A DNA stretch of 64,000 bases. Source: Kroppenstedtia sanguinis. Its GTDB lineage: Bacteria > Bacillota > Bacilli > Thermoactinomycetales > DSM-45169. The stretch spans positions 1-64,000 of the forward strand of contig NZ_JBNPXF010000019.1 of the NCBI RefSeq assembly GCF_050433445.1, given 5' to 3'. Position numbers and translations under genes: made by a program. The notes under the pieces were generated by a model. The model did not search any database. It was not told the DNA's origin and saw only the letters and a list, made by a program, of their open reading frames with translations. Of the stretch, positions 7,585 to 16,342 are shown piece after piece (position 1 is the first letter of the stretch; each line of letters opens with the position of its first letter).

Positions 7585-8346
7585 TCAACCTGCATACTCA
7601 TGGATCAGATCTGACAACTTTTTCTCCACTTCCTCATCTCCTCCCTGGATATCCTCGCCTGTCACTGTCATACGAAACGTCTTTTTATCCAGTTCCAGAG
7701 CCTCTTCCAAAGAGGTCATCAAATCAGTGGCCCGACGATCCACCTGGAAAATTATCTCTAAATAGTCCGCCCCGATATAGAACATCAGTTCCAATTTATC
7801 GAGAGTTCCTCGCAAATCCCCCGTGGGTTTAAACTGAAATCTTTGTATGAAAGGATGACGTGAGAAAAAATAATCGAATTCAAAATCGATGTGAACCAAT
7901 TGAAATCCGACTCGCTCCACCAACTGAAGGACTTTCTCCACCAGGGCATTGGGCAACACTTCGATCCCGTCTGTATCATCGGGATTCACTGCCATGGAGA
8001 TGTCCAATCCGGTTTTAAGATATACCGGGCATCCTCCCGTAGTGACCGGGGTATCAAATGGAAGCATAAATTCAAAGGGGATCACTTTGGTTTCCCGGGG
8101 GGCGATCTTAAATACTTCCGTCAACCGATGTTCTTCCATAACATACTCTTTTTGAGTTCCTTCCTGAAAATACAAAACAACCAAATATAGATAAATTTCA
8201 TCAATCTCTTGCTCTACTTGACCGCCCTGGATAAAAATTTCCCCTTCGACCAGGTCTCCCTGCCGGTAACGGGATTCTTTGAGGCGTGTATCTACCTTGG
8301 CATTACCGATCCCGATACTTGCCAAAGCTTTATTAAAAAATGACAT
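7585..8346 (-). CDS. spo0M: Spo0M-like sporulation control protein, copy 1
   Basis: The 253-aa protein belongs to the Spo0M family (arrestin-like beta-sandwich). It starts with the typical SFFNKALASIGIGNAKVDTR and continues with RYRQGDLVEGEIFIQGG. The middle has IPFEFMLPFDTPVT and YLKTGLDISMAVNPDDTD, a strongly conserved stretch. The C-terminus ends in a short acidic helix. Spo0M modulates sporulation in B. subtilis by an unclear mechanism. GGAAGGAGG precedes the ATG. A second copy lies 16 bp upstream on the same strand, so the pair is probably co-transcribed. Confidence 0.92.
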   Translation of the reverse strand: MSFFNKALASIGIGNAKVDTRLKESRYRQGDLVEGEIFIQGGQVEQEIDEIYLYLVVLYFQEGTQKEYVMEEHRLTEVFKIAPRETKVIPFEFMLPFDTPVTTGGCPVYLKTGLDISMAVNPDDTDGIEVLPNALVEKVLQLVERVGFQLVHIDFEFDYFFSRHPFIQRFQFKPTGDLRGTLDKLELMFYIGADYLEIIFQVDRRATDLMTSLEEALELDKKTFRMTVTGEDIQGGDEEVEKKLSDLIHEYAG

Positions 8347-8362
8347 GGATGTCCTCCTTCCC

Positions 8363-9112
8363 TCAGGATGTCAGCAGGGACTGGATGGTAGCAACCGGGC
8401 TGGAGGAGGGTTGGTCTGGATCCTCTTGATCAGAGGTCAGGGTCCCATCCGGATCATCCAATAACCAACTAAAGGATGTGTTTAATGTCCTCGTCCCCCG
8501 GCTGATTTCCACTTCCATCCGAACTTCGCCTTCATCCACATCAAAGAAAAGATTTAACTCATCCAAATATCCATGATATCTTTCTGCCGGTCGGAACTGA
8601 AAGATTTGAATGAAGGGAAGTAGTTTGGAATCAGGCAGATACTCATTGAACACGCGATACATGATAAAACCGGAGCTCTCCATTTCACCGAGCACTCGCT
8701 CCACCGTCGGATGGGGGAACACCTCAATCCGATCCAGATCCGTCGGATCCTTCGCCATCTTGATATCCAAACCCGTTTTCAGATAGATGGGGAAGCGGCC
8801 ACAGGACATCGGGGTTTTTAGAGGTATCCGAAACTGAAACGGGATGATTTTGTACTCCTTAGCTTCAATTTCAAAGCTTTCGCTCAGATGGAACTCCTCC
8901 AAAATATGGGGAACACTTTTATCGTTCTTCAGATAATGGATCAACAAGTACATATAGATGTCGTCCACCTTTTGCCCGATTTCTCCCCCCCGGACCACCA
9001 CCTCCCCTCGAACGAGATCTCCCGGCTGATACTGTGGAGAATCTAGCCGGGTATCCACCCGGGCAGCACCCACTCCGAGACTGGCCAAAGCTTTGTTAAA
9101 AATAGTTTCCAT
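8363..9112 (-). CDS. Spo0M-like sporulation control protein, copy 2
   Basis: The 249-aa paralog of the downstream Spo0M has the same N-terminus (FNKALASLGVGAARVDTR), the QYQPGDLVRGEVVVRGG strand and YLKTGLDIKMAKDPTDLD. The C-terminal third diverges and ends in an acidic low-complexity tail (SDQEDPDQPSSS). By eye the copies are similar over most of their length but clearly not recent duplicates. Function is inferred from the family. Confidence 0.9.
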   Translation of the reverse strand: METIFNKALASLGVGAARVDTRLDSPQYQPGDLVRGEVVVRGGEIGQKVDDIYMYLLIHYLKNDKSVPHILEEFHLSESFEIEAKEYKIIPFQFRIPLKTPMSCGRFPIYLKTGLDIKMAKDPTDLDRIEVFPHPTVERVLGEMESSGFIMYRVFNEYLPDSKLLPFIQIFQFRPAERYHGYLDELNLFFDVDEGEVRMEVEISRGTRTLNTSFSWLLDDPDGTLTSDQEDPDQPSSSPVATIQSLLTS

Positions 9113-9153
9113 CTCCTTTCATCCCCCCTTTAAAAAATGGGAGACCCGAAGAC

Positions 9154-10551
9154 TTAACCGTCTCCGGGAATCAGATTGTTCGGGTTCAGAATCCGTTCTG
9201 CTTCTTCCTCAGACAGAATCTTCTCCTCCAAGATGACTTGGCGAACGGTTTTTCCTTCCTGGTTAGCCTTTTTCGCCACCCCCGCCGCCCGGTCATACCC
9301 GATCACCGGGTTGAGAACCGTCGCTAGGGCGAGGGATTTCTCCATCCACTCCCCGCAACGATCCGGGTCAACCTCCAACCCATCGATACAACGGCGACGC
9401 AACGCTTCCATTCCCTGAGTGAGAATCTGAATCGAGTGGAGCAGATTATGGGCGATGACTGGCATCATCACATTCAGCTCCAACTGAGCGTGTTGACCTG
9501 CGGCAGTGATCGCTGCATCATTTCCGATCACTTGCACCGTGATCATATTCATCATCTCAGCCATGACAGGATTCACCTTGCCCGGCATGATGGAAGATCC
9601 CGGTTGGACTGGTGGCAAGCGGAATTCTGCCAATCCCGTCCGCGGCCCCGAGCCGAGCAGTCGTAAGTCGCTGGCCAATTTATCCAAGTGAACAGCTAAC
9701 ACCTTTAATGCTGCACTTGTTTTGAGAGCTCCACCTGTATTTTGCATAAAGGCGAAGCGGGATTCTGCCTGTCGAAAAGGAAGTCCAGTCCTGCGGGCAA
9801 TCTCTGCCACCGCTTTTTCGGCATAACCCGCAGGGGTGTTGATCCCAGTACCGACGGCATTTCCGCCGAGACCCAACTGATACAAGAGGTCCAAACTCTC
9901 TTTAATCCCCTCTACAGCCTGTTCCAGAGAACCGATGTACCCGGACAGTTCCTGCCCCACTCGGAGGGGGACGGCATCCTGCAAATGGGTACGTCCCGAT
10001 TTAACGATATGTCCGTATTGATCTTTCTTGTTCCGCAAGCTTTGAATCAGGCGGTCTGCAGAGGGGAACAAACCATGAACCAACTCTTCCGCTGCGGCGA
10101 TATAGATGGCAGTATGGATGGTGTCATTCGTGGATTGGCCCCGGTTGACATCGTCATTGGGATGAACCGATGAAGTATCCCCTACCTGGCCTCCAAGGAT
10201 TTCAACCGCTCGGTTGGCGATCACTTCATTGGCATTCATATTCTGGGACGTTCCCGCTCCGGCTTGGTATACATCCACCACAAAGTGGTCGTCCCAACGG
10301 CCAGCGATCACTTCATCCGCAGCTTCGATAATGGCTGTCGCTTTTTTCTCATCCAACTCACCACACACCTGGTTGGCATATGCTGCAGCCGCTTTGATCA
10401 ATCCTTGAGCACGAATAAAACTGCGGGGAAGTCGCCAACCGCTGATCGGGAAATTTTCCACAGCCCGTTGGGTCTGGGCTCCGTAGTAACGATCCGCGGG
10501 GATCCGCACTTCCCCCATCGAATCCTTCTGAATCCGGTATTCATTGGACAT
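9154..10551 (-). CDS. fumC: Fumarate hydratase class II
   Basis: The 465-aa enzyme of the fumarase/aspartase superfamily probably interconverts fumarate and malate in the TCA cycle. It has AGAGTSQNMNANEV, HPNDDVNRGQSTND, GRTHLQDAVP with the catalytic His, and the signature GSSIMPGKVNP. The THLQDA and HPNDDVN forms are those of FumC, while the AGAGTS segment is also seen in aspartate ammonia-lyases, so AspA is the alternative. Length and domain order are complete. CGGAGG precedes the ATG. It starts 32 bp after the pseudokinase gene on the same strand. Confidence 0.88.
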   Translation of the reverse strand: MSNEYRIQKDSMGEVRIPADRYYGAQTQRAVENFPISGWRLPRSFIRAQGLIKAAAAYANQVCGELDEKKATAIIEAADEVIAGRWDDHFVVDVYQAGAGTSQNMNANEVIANRAVEILGGQVGDTSSVHPNDDVNRGQSTNDTIHTAIYIAAAEELVHGLFPSADRLIQSLRNKKDQYGHIVKSGRTHLQDAVPLRVGQELSGYIGSLEQAVEGIKESLDLLYQLGLGGNAVGTGINTPAGYAEKAVAEIARRTGLPFRQAESRFAFMQNTGGALKTSAALKVLAVHLDKLASDLRLLGSGPRTGLAEFRLPPVQPGSSIMPGKVNPVMAEMMNMITVQVIGNDAAITAAGQHAQLELNVMMPVIAHNLLHSIQILTQGMEALRRRCIDGLEVDPDRCGEWMEKSLALATVLNPVIGYDRAAGVAKKANQEGKTVRQVILEEKILSEEEAERILNPNNLIPGDG

Positions 10552-10583
10552 GGAAACACCTCCGGCATAATGGTCCCTCTGCC

Positions 10584-12143
10584 TTAGTCATTTCCCGAGG
10601 ATTGCCGATTGAACACCTGGCGAACATATTCTTCAAATTGAGCAGCGAGCCGGTCATGATGCAGCCTTTCCGCTCGGGCTCTTTCCAACTGCTTCTCATG
10701 CCCCTCAGCTCCCTGCTCCTGGCGAGCGGCTTCTTCCTGCGCCCGGCGCTCCGCCTCTTCCCGCTCTCGGCGCTCTTGTTCTAAGCGCTCCTGTTCCTGG
10801 CGAGCCGCTTCTTCCTGGGCCCGGCGCTCCGCCTCTTCCCGCTCTCGGCGCTCTTGTTCTAAGCGCTCCTGTTCCTGACGAGCCGCTTCTTCCTGGGCTC
10901 GGCGCTCCGCCTCTTCCCGCTCTCGGCGCTCTTGTTCTAAGCGCTCCTGTTCCTGGCGGGCCGCTTCTTCCTGGGCCCGGCGCTCTGCCTCTTCCCGCTC
11001 TCGGCGCTCTTGTTCTAAGCGCTCCTGTTCCTGACGAGCCGCTTCTTCCTGGGCCCGGCGTTCCGCCTCTTTCCGCTCTTGGCGTTCTTGCTCTAAGCGC
11101 TCCTGTTCCTGGCGGGCCGCTTCTTCCCGCTCTCGGCGTTCCGCTTCTTCCCGCTCTCGGCGCTCTCGTTCCAAGCGCTCCTGTTCCTGGCGGGCCGCTT
11201 CTTCTTGGGCTCGGCGCTCTGCCTCTTCCCGCTCCCGTTGCTCTCGTTCCAAGCGCTCCTGTTCCTGGCGGGCCGCTTCCTCTTGCGCCCGGCGCTCCGC
11301 CTCTTCCTTTGCACGGCGGGTTTCTTCCAACCTGCGGCGTAGGATATCGGATGAAGGTCCCTCTGGAGGGAAAGGGTCTTCGGAAACTGCCGAATCCGAC
11401 GGGGATTCAACCGAAGACGAAGTCTCTTCGGAGGAATCTTCCTTCGGACTGGTCTTCGTTTTTAAAAAGTCGAAGAACCCCTTGGCATCCCGTTTTTTCA
11501 GATAGGTCTCTAAATTGGATGCCACAGAACCCGCCTGTCTATGAAAAGATCTTTGGATCAGCTTTTCCAATGGCTTTGAAAACCCGTGATCCGGCGGGAG
11601 CTTTTTAATCGGTTGATCCAGCATATTGCCTGAAAACAGCATATAGAGAAGGTTGCCCCAATCCACCCTGGGGTCGGGAAGGGTTCTCCCCTCGACTCCA
11701 CAGTAGAGTACTTGAACCTGGCCCGATTCTGTCAAACCGATATTGGCGGGATGCAGTACGGTATACATCCGTAGGGGTTTCTCTTTTAAAACCTCTTCCA
11801 CTGGGAACAGGCGACTCACCCAATCCAGGATCTGATCTTCATCCAGCCCTCCACGGGCGATCCGTTCATGCAAGCGTTCCGTAAAGGGAACATAAGGACG
11901 GATCATCACCAGGGAACGTTCCTCTGAATACACCTGGAGATAGGGTACAATCAGCGGATGATCCTTCAGGGAAAGGTACTGCTGAATGGCCCGGGGCGGG
12001 GCCGGTTTCTGAAGACGGGTCAGCTGAAGAAAAAAACGTTCCCCTTCCGAAGAGGCAACGGCCAACTCACCTTCAAAAAACGGTTCCACATATTCAATTT
12101 GATATGTACCGCGGTAGTGATCCCCGATAGAAAAAAAAGCCAA
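10584..12143 (-). CDS. Degenerate protein-kinase-like protein with coiled-coil repeats
   Basis: The product is about 519 aa. Residues 1-200 resemble a protein kinase fold that has lost its catalytic signs: a beta-rich start, VYSEERSLVMIRPYVPF at the hinge, LHPANIGLTESGQVQVLYCG where HRDxKPxN and DFG would be, and WGNLLYMLFSG. An acidic Ser/Pro linker follows. Then come seven full and one partial copies of a 26-residue Glu/Arg/Gln/Ala repeat (EEAERRAQEEAARQEQ...), which should form a long coiled coil. The last 40 residues are unique. I chose a TTG start with GGGGGAG 6 nt upstream; a GTG 15 nt earlier has no site. No membrane segment. Function unknown; a scaffold built on a pseudokinase is an inference. 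Confidence 0.8.
   Translation of the reverse strand: MAFFSIGDHYRGTYQIEYVEPFFEGELAVASSEGERFFLQLTRLQKPAPPRAIQQYLSLKDHPLIVPYLQVYSEERSLVMIRPYVPFTERLHERIARGGLDEDQILDWVSRLFPVEEVLKEKPLRMYTVLHPANIGLTESGQVQVLYCGVEGRTLPDPRVDWGNLLYMLFSGNMLDQPIKKLPPDHGFSKPLEKLIQRSFHRQAGSVASNLETYLKKRDAKGFFDFLKTKTSPKEDSSEETSSSVESPSDSAVSEDPFPPEGPSSDILRRRLEETRRAKEEAERRAQEEAARQEQERLEREQREREEAERRAQEEAARQEQERLERERREREEAERREREEAARQEQERLEQERQERKEAERRAQEEAARQEQERLEQERREREEAERRAQEEAARQEQERLEQERREREEAERRAQEEAARQEQERLEQERREREEAERRAQEEAARQEQERLEQERREREEAERRAQEEAARQEQGAEGHEKQLERARAERLHHDRLAAQFEEYVRQVFNRQSSGND
10713..11306 (-). repeat. 78-bp tandem repeat, 7.6 copies, inside the pseudokinase gene
   Basis: Seven complete 78-bp units (26 codons) and a 48-bp partial unit run from 11306 down to 10713. 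The units are nearly identical at DNA level, especially the four nearest the 3' end, so the array is probably kept uniform by recombination and may vary in copy number. One unit has ERE in place of AQE and another begins with K. Confidence 0.95.
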
Positions 12144-12158
12144 CTTCCTCTCCCCCAC

Positions 12159-12346
12159 TCATCTATTTCCGAACTGCACAAAAATATTTATAGACTAAAA
12201 GCTACAAAGCGCCATTTTCAGAATAACATAGCAGCCCTCAATCGTACAGCCGATTCCGACGAACCTCTTTCGATTTCGACGGTCTCCGACACAATCGCCA
12301 CTCTTCCCTCAGAAGGGGGAAACAACGAGGGAGGAGAGAGGAGGGA
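12159..12346. other. Short intergenic region upstream of the pseudokinase gene
   Basis: No gene is seen. The region is AT-rich near 12170-12230 and may hold the pseudokinase promoter on the minus strand. I could not assign a clear -35/-10 pair. Confidence 0.3.
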
Positions 12347-13267
12347 TTACTCCCTCCTGACCAACTCTCCCCCGGCCGTTCTGCACCAGCAGGAATCTCC
12401 TTGCAAGTGGACTCCACCCAGCCATCGATCGATTCCACAGACCTGCAAACGATTTTCCTCCCCCTTCAATACCTTTTCTCCCAAGGGTGTCAAGACGATC
12501 ACTGTCTCCCCTTCAATCAACGGGGAAGAGAGATCACCCAGTTCATTCAATAGGACGGCCAAATGGAGCTCACTAAGGCCATCCGCCGGCCGGAGAGAGC
12601 ATATCTCCCGAAACAGATCCCGAAATTCCAAGGGCTGTTCACTGATCTGTTGCAAAATCAGCTCCTCCACTACATTCAAACCATTTGATAGGGAAGGAAA
12701 ATATTCGAGATGACACTTAAATACGCTCCGAAGGTCGGGGAGAGAAGAGGGAGTCGTCTGTAGCCATCTTTCGATATCACGAGGGTCGGGGGAGATATAG
12801 GACTGCCAAGCCAATGTAGCCTGCTCCAGATGATCTGGCTCCAATGGCCGACGGTTTTCAAAGCGTTGAACCAAATCCAGATCGCTTAAATCGAAGAGTG
12901 GTTGAACTCCCGGCAATTCTACCCACTCTGCACGCGATAAACCCCGCCCTGAGAGCCGAGACAGAAGATAGGTCATCAACATCTGGTCATGCCGATGGGG
13001 AGCACACCAGAGAACCACCTGGGAATCAAGAGGTAGCCGGTTTAGACGTTGCTCTTGATAGCGCAATAACATTTCCATCTGATCCACCGGCATTCCCAAA
13101 ATCTCTTCCAAAAACAGTGCTCGCCGGGCCGCCATCTCCTGTTCATTCCAATCCGGAGAGAAGGGGCCCAGGTCATACAACTCCCGCCAAACGAAGACTT
13201 CTCCGTGCAACCCCGGGCATTCGCGGAGGCGTTCCCCAAACTCATCACCGTTGACGATATGGATCAT
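12347..13267 (-). CDS. DUF1835 domain protein
   Basis: The 306-aa cytoplasmic protein starts MIHIVNGDEFGERL and has FVWRELYDLGPFS (residues about 25-38). This is the DUF1835 N-terminal pattern. VVLWCAPHRHDQMLMTYLL follows, then a mostly helical C-terminal half with LHLAVLLNELGDLSSPLI. The family role is unknown. The ATG has GGGGGAG upstream. It is divergent from gsaB, with the shared region holding the gsaB promoter. Confidence 0.8.
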   Translation of the reverse strand: MIHIVNGDEFGERLRECPGLHGEVFVWRELYDLGPFSPDWNEQEMAARRALFLEEILGMPVDQMEMLLRYQEQRLNRLPLDSQVVLWCAPHRHDQMLMTYLLSRLSGRGLSRAEWVELPGVQPLFDLSDLDLVQRFENRRPLEPDHLEQATLAWQSYISPDPRDIERWLQTTPSSLPDLRSVFKCHLEYFPSLSNGLNVVEELILQQISEQPLEFRDLFREICSLRPADGLSELHLAVLLNELGDLSSPLIEGETVIVLTPLGEKVLKGEENRLQVCGIDRWLGGVHLQGDSCWCRTAGGELVRRE

Positions 13268-13380
13268 GGCTCTCCCCCTCTTCCTTTATCGATTCTTCTA
13301 ACAGGATGACATATCACGTCTTTTGTTTCCAGTGGAATCGATGTAGTGGATTCTTCTCACTCCCCTCAAATCCAACCCTC

Positions 13381-13410
13381 TTGCCCCTTACTTCCCAGGA
13401 CTTGTACAAT
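13381..13410 (+). promoter_or_regulatory. Promoter of gsaB
   Basis: TTGCCC (13381-13386) and TACAAT (13405-13410) have an 18-nt spacer and an extended TTG before the -10. The TTG start of gsaB is 37 nt downstream. Confidence 0.6.
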
Positions 13411-13446
13411 GGAAATGGAACGGGAATCGATAAGGGAGGCATCCAA

Positions 13447-14745
13447 TTGTCCTATCTACAATCTAAAAACTTACATAAACAGGCCCTGGACGTGATCGTC
13501 GGGGGTGTAAACAGTCCGTCGCGGTCCTTCGGTGCAGTCGGGATGGATCATCCGGTGTTTATGAAAAAAGCACAAGGGCCTTATTTCTGGGATGAAGACG
13601 GTCACCGCTACATCGATTATCTGGCCGCCTTCGGTCCCATCATCCTGGGACACGCCCATCCCCAGGTGACCGAAGCCATCCAAAGAACTGCCGAGACAGG
13701 AGTTCTCTACGGTACCCCGACGGAAAAAGAAATCCAGTTGGCTCAGATGTTGCGAAAAGCCATTCCTTCCTGTGAGCAGATTCGTTTCGTAAACAGCGGG
13801 ACGGAAGCAGTGATGAGCACCATCCGTTTAGCCCGAGCAATTACCGGCAGGGATAAAATCATCAAATTTGCTGGCTGTTACCACGGACATTCTGATCTGG
13901 TGCTGGTGGCAGCCGGATCCGGCCCGTCCACATTGGGAACACCGGACAGCGCTGGCATTCCGCAGAGCATCGCAAAAGAAGTGATCACAGTTCCCTTTAA
14001 CAATCCCGATGGGCTGGAAGAGGCTCTCTCCCAGTGGGGGGATCAGGTGGCCGCAGTCCTGATGGAGCCCCTGGTAGGCAACTTCGGCATCGTGGAGCCG
14101 GCTCCGGGTTTCCTTGAATCCGTCCGAGAACAAGCCCACCACGCCGGCGCCCTCGTGATCTATGATGAAGTGATCACCGCTTTCCGCTTCCAATACGGCG
14201 GCGTTCAAAGCTTGTATGACGTAACACCTGATTTGACCGCCCTGGGCAAAATTATTGGAGGCGGACTGCCTATCGGCGCGTACGGCGGACGGCGGGAACT
14301 CATGGAGAAAGTAGCTCCGTTGGGACCCACCTACCAAGCCGGCACAATGGCGGGCAACCCTCTCTCCATCGCCGCGGGAATTGCCTGTCTGGAAGCTCTC
14401 TCCCAACCGGGAATCTATGAGGAACTGGACCGGAAAGGATCGATTCTGGAAGAAGGTTTACACTCCCGTGCTCAACAGGCGGGAATCCCTGTACAGATCA
14501 ATCGAAAAGGTGGCGCACTCACCCTGTACTTCACCGATCAGCCCGTCACCGACTACGACGGTGCCCAAGAAGCAGACGGGAATCGGTTTGCCCGCTTCTT
14601 CCAGGAGATGCTCCGGGGAGGGGTTTATCTCGCTCCTTCTAAGTATGAAGCTTGGTTCCTCACCATCACCCACTCCGACGAGGACCTGGAATATACGCTT
14701 CAGGTAGCGGAAAAAGCTTTTAAAAATGTGGCAACTGGGAGGTAA
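13447..14745 (+). CDS. gsaB: Glutamate-1-semialdehyde 2,1-aminomutase
   Basis: The 432-aa PLP enzyme turns glutamate-1-semialdehyde into 5-aminolevulinate, the C5 route to haem. It shows GGVNSPSRSF at the start, FVNSGTEAVMSTIRLAR, the PLP-contact CYHGHSD, YDEVITAFR and the PLP lysine K268 in LGKIIGGGLPIGAYGG. TTG at 13447 is the start because AGGGAGG lies 7 nt upstream and the length then equals the family norm; the frame is open further upstream but past the promoter. The symbol follows the B. subtilis paralog near perR; hemL is the other possibility. Haem demand fits the two caa3 oxidases in the window. Confidence 0.95.
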   Translation: MSYLQSKNLHKQALDVIVGGVNSPSRSFGAVGMDHPVFMKKAQGPYFWDEDGHRYIDYLAAFGPIILGHAHPQVTEAIQRTAETGVLYGTPTEKEIQLAQMLRKAIPSCEQIRFVNSGTEAVMSTIRLARAITGRDKIIKFAGCYHGHSDLVLVAAGSGPSTLGTPDSAGIPQSIAKEVITVPFNNPDGLEEALSQWGDQVAAVLMEPLVGNFGIVEPAPGFLESVREQAHHAGALVIYDEVITAFRFQYGGVQSLYDVTPDLTALGKIIGGGLPIGAYGGRRELMEKVAPLGPTYQAGTMAGNPLSIAAGIACLEALSQPGIYEELDRKGSILEEGLHSRAQQAGIPVQINRKGGALTLYFTDQPVTDYDGAQEADGNRFARFFQEMLRGGVYLAPSKYEAWFLTITHSDEDLEYTLQVAEKAFKNVATGR

Positions 14746-14749
14746 ACCG

Positions 14750-15148
14750 ATGGACCGAGCACCTTTGACAATATATGAGCGGATCGGCGGGGAGGAAACC
14801 ATCGCCCGGATCGTAGAATCCTTTTATCCCCGGGTACAGCAAGATCCCCTGCTGGCCCCGATCTTTCCGAAGGGAGACGAGATCCGACCGGTGATGGAAA
14901 AGCAGAGACGGTTCCTCACTCAGTTCTTCGGGGGCCCTCCTCTGTACAGCCAACTGTACGGACATCCCCGGCTACGGGCTCGCCACCTCCCCTTCCCCAT
15001 CTCCCCTCAGCGAGCGGAGGCTTGGCTCCGTTGTATGGCAGAAGCCTTGGATGAGGCAGAGATCCAAGGCCAGGTCCGAAAAGAAATGTGGAGCCGCCTC
15101 TACACCACCGCCGCCCATATGGTGAATCAGTCAGACCAAGAATCCTGA
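14750..15148 (+). CDS. Group II truncated haemoglobin (YjbI-like)
   Basis: The 132-aa truncated globin begins with TIYERIGGEETIARIV. It has FFGGPPLYSQLYGHPRLRARH, which holds the proximal histidine, and a C-terminal AWLRCMAEALDEAEI helix with the conserved tryptophan. Group II globins bind oxygen and may handle reactive oxygen or nitrogen species. The ATG lies 4 bp after gsaB with GGGAGG upstream, so haem synthesis and this haem protein are translated from one message. Confidence 0.92.
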   Translation: MDRAPLTIYERIGGEETIARIVESFYPRVQQDPLLAPIFPKGDEIRPVMEKQRRFLTQFFGGPPLYSQLYGHPRLRARHLPFPISPQRAEAWLRCMAEALDEAEIQGQVRKEMWSRLYTTAAHMVNQSDQES

Positions 15149-15167
15149 CCGTATACAATTGAACCCC

Positions 15168-15198
15168 AAGCCACCCCGTGATGAGGTGGCTTTTTTGT
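15168..15198 (+). terminator. Terminator after the globin gene
   Basis: AAGCCACC (15168-15175) pairs with GGTGGCTT (15185-15192), followed by a run of T. Confidence 0.9.
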
Positions 15199-15319
15199 TT
15201 ATACGATGCGAAGTACATATTTGACTGTTGCATCACTTCTGATTTAATGGAAATATCATTTCCATGGAGGGAGAACCATCATTCACTTAAAAATAGAGAG
15301 AGAACAAGAAAAAAGGGCA

Positions 15320-16045
15320 TTGAGCAGGCCGGTCCGCATATTGATTATTCTCATCCAGGTGGTTCTGTATTTTTCAGCTATAGCACTGGGCTTGGAATGG
15401 TTGAACGACGTCATCATCCAATTTCAAAAAATGCTCACTTCCAATGACCAGGATCTGGTTTGGGCCCCCACCGGTTTTTCCTATTTTCATATCTCTGCAA
15501 TTTCCGTGATGTTCACAGTTTGGTTGGTGGGTTTGTTAAAAACCTTTTTCTCCATCAAATTGGACATCGAATTCCCCGGATCCTTACTGGGGTTTGTGAT
15601 CACCTTCGGTATACCGCTCGTTTTGATACCCAGCCTCCTCTTCTCGCCCTTCACCTTGAATTATTACGAGGCTGCCGATGACCGGGGATTTTATCACAAC
15701 CCTTACTGGGGATGGAGTCGGGAGGTATACCCATGGGCGGAAACCGAAATCATCCTGGACTATAATTACTATGGAAAAAACTCCAAGGGCCCCAATGTGG
15801 GACCCCATTATATCCTACGCTCGGGAAACCGGAAATACGATTTGGGGAAATCTCTGTTAAACAACAAACCTTCTGGAAAACGACAGCTTGAAGCCCTTCG
15901 TCAAATCGACAGATTAGCACAAAAGCATGGGGTTCCTATCAAAGTACGTCGCAGTATGGGAACGGAAATGGAACAAATCATGCGTAATGACCCTGATATG
16001 GACGATGAAGAGGTAGATTTCCTGATGCAATTATTTGCTCCCTGA
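15320..16045 (+). CDS. Uncharacterised membrane protein
   Basis: The 241-aa protein has three predicted membrane helices: residues about 6-26 (RILIILIQVVLYFSAIALGL), 50-72, and 84-106 (LLGFVITFGIPLVLIPSLLF). A soluble C-terminal part of about 130 residues follows, with IILDYNYYGKNSKG and an acidic end (NDPDMDDEEVDFL). The TTG start has AAAAGGG upstream. I do not recognise a family. The next feature downstream is a HIT remnant. Confidence 0.7.
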   Translation: MSRPVRILIILIQVVLYFSAIALGLEWLNDVIIQFQKMLTSNDQDLVWAPTGFSYFHISAISVMFTVWLVGLLKTFFSIKLDIEFPGSLLGFVITFGIPLVLIPSLLFSPFTLNYYEAADDRGFYHNPYWGWSREVYPWAETEIILDYNYYGKNSKGPNVGPHYILRSGNRKYDLGKSLLNNKPSGKRQLEALRQIDRLAQKHGVPIKVRRSMGTEMEQIMRNDPDMDDEEVDFLMQLFAP

Positions 16046-16101
16046 AGAAGGTTACCAGATTATTTCCGATCATCATCCAACTCCATTCTTGATAAGGAGG
16101 T

Positions 16102-16342
16102 CTCTTTTTAGGATGCAAAACGACTCATCGATGAACAGTACCAACCTGACGGATACAATGTGGGTTGGAATTGCAGAGAGACCGGAGGTCAAAGCATTCC
16201 CCACGCCCACCTCCATGTCATCCCGCGCTTCACAGACGAACACCATGCTGGAAAAGGCATCCGCCACTGGTTGAAGCAGAAGGATAACCGACGGTCATTA
16301 GCGAAAACAGAAATAGTTTCCTACGGGAGGGACTTTAATTGA
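16102..16342 (+). pseudogene. HIT-family protein remnant (N-terminus missing)
   Basis: From about 16112 the frame reads DAKRLIDEQYQPDGYNVGWN, then GGQSIPHAHLHVIPRF, the HIT motif HxHxH of nucleotide hydrolases/transferases. HIT proteins normally have 50-70 more residues before this. An in-frame TAG sits directly before the conserved part and an AAGGAGG site just ahead of that, so the gene seems to have lost its first half. A short product from a GTG at 16160 is possible but would lack the nucleotide pocket. Its stop overlaps the TTG of the next gene. Confidence 0.7.

Noticed and set aside
9154..10551. Aspartate ammonia-lyase instead of fumarase
   Set aside because: The HPNDDVN and THLQDA forms match FumC better; kept only as an alternative.
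10713..11306. Possible CRISPR or minisatellite array
   Set aside because: The 78-bp units are contiguous with no spacers and keep the reading frame of a protein; it is a coding tandem repeat.
11958..12713. 251-codon plus-strand frame across the pseudokinase start and the DUF1835 gene
   Set aside because: It is antisense to two well-supported genes and has no recognisable domain.
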